A stretch of DNA of 6,160 nucleotides from assembly GCA_029267795.1 (NCBI GenBank), contig JAJUHR010000116.1:1-6160 (forward strand), read 5' to 3'. How positions within the stretch are numbered: position 1 is the first letter of the stretch; each line of letters opens with the position of its first letter. Of this stretch, positions 5,900 to 6,160 are shown piece after piece. This DNA comes from Planctomycetota bacterium. GTDB taxonomy: Bacteria; Planctomycetota; Phycisphaerae; Phycisphaerales; Phycisphaeraceae. Both the position numbers and the translations under genes were made by a program. The notes under the pieces were generated by a model. That model was given only the letters and a program-made list of their open reading frames with translations. It made no database searches and was not told where the DNA came from.

Positions 5900-6160
5900 T
5901 CAGCCGCCAAGGCCGAGGATTTCCATCATCGCGTTAAATGTCGGACCGGTCACTTTGAACACCAGCACCGGCAGGATCCCAAACACGAACGCCGCGACCC
6001 CCAGGGTGGCCATCACCAGGTATTCCCGGCTGGTCACCGGCGAGTAGTGGCCGTACTCCGGACGTTGTGGCCCCATGTACACCCGCTGGAACATCCAGAG
6101 GATATACCCCGCGGTCAGCACCACCGCCGACGCTGACAGCACACCGAGCGTGTACACAGT
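5900..6160 (-). CDS. nuoM: NADH-quinone oxidoreductase subunit M (C-terminal part)
   Basis: The last 86 codons of the complex I proton-pumping subunit M; the gene continues past the right edge of the window, and the ATG at 6157 is internal rather than a start. The visible part has a membrane helix containing AVVLTAGYILWMFQRVYMGP (11-30 counted from that Met), which closely matches the conserved late helix of NuoM with its A-Y-x-L-W...Q-R...G pattern. A hydrophilic loop follows, then a final helix (about 46-67, YLVMATLGVAAFVFGILP) and a short tail ending LGLGG. In the direction of transcription it comes directly before nuoN, the usual complex I order, which supports M rather than the related subunit L. 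Nothing suggests that it is broken. Confidence 0.9.
   Translation of the reverse strand, partial: TVYTLGVLSASAVVLTAGYILWMFQRVYMGPQRPEYGHYSPVTSREYLVMATLGVAAFVFGILPVLVFKVTGPTFNAMMEILGLGG

Overview
The window reads as the chromosome of a GC-rich bacterium, most likely Planctomycetota and perhaps Phycisphaerae-like. The clues are a VPLPA-type PEP-CTERM surface protein, a split GspL/GspM-like secretion pair followed by a TPR lipoprotein, and a respiratory complex I gene order ending nuoM-nuoN. The taxonomic call is an inference; there is no rRNA or other phylogenetic marker to settle it.

Left part (1-2102, + strand): the end of an operon for a type II secretion / type IV pilus-like machine. It holds the C-terminal two-thirds or so of a GspL-like (PilM/PilN-like) inner-membrane protein, cut by the window edge, then a complete GspM/PilO-like protein, then a TPR lipoprotein that could serve as a pilotin or assembly factor. 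The three genes overlap by 7 and 4 bases, so they are probably translationally coupled.

Middle (2103-3502): a GC-rich hairpin terminator lies between convergent genes. The - strand gene beyond it encodes a secreted VPLPA-CTERM protein with a complete signal peptide, a beta-rich mature region and a C-terminal sorting tripartite signal. Upstream of it lies an AT-richer leader with a good ribosome-binding site and a possible promoter, then about 300 bases in which I see no gene.

Right part (3503-6160, - strand): read in the direction of transcription, the end of nuoM (cut by the window edge), a complete nuoN, and a small ferritin-like four-helix protein whose ATG overlaps the nuoN stop. A tRNA-Asp(GTC) gene with its own sigma70-like promoter follows. 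NuoM and NuoN are proton-pumping antiporter-like subunits of complex I. The ferritin-like protein is probably co-expressed with them, but its role is unknown.

I see no CRISPR array, insertion sequence, phage gene or clear new multi-gene system. The best second looks are the ferritin-like gene coupled to nuoN, the long polar C-terminal tail of NuoN, the TPR lipoprotein in the secretion operon, and the VPLPA-CTERM protein.
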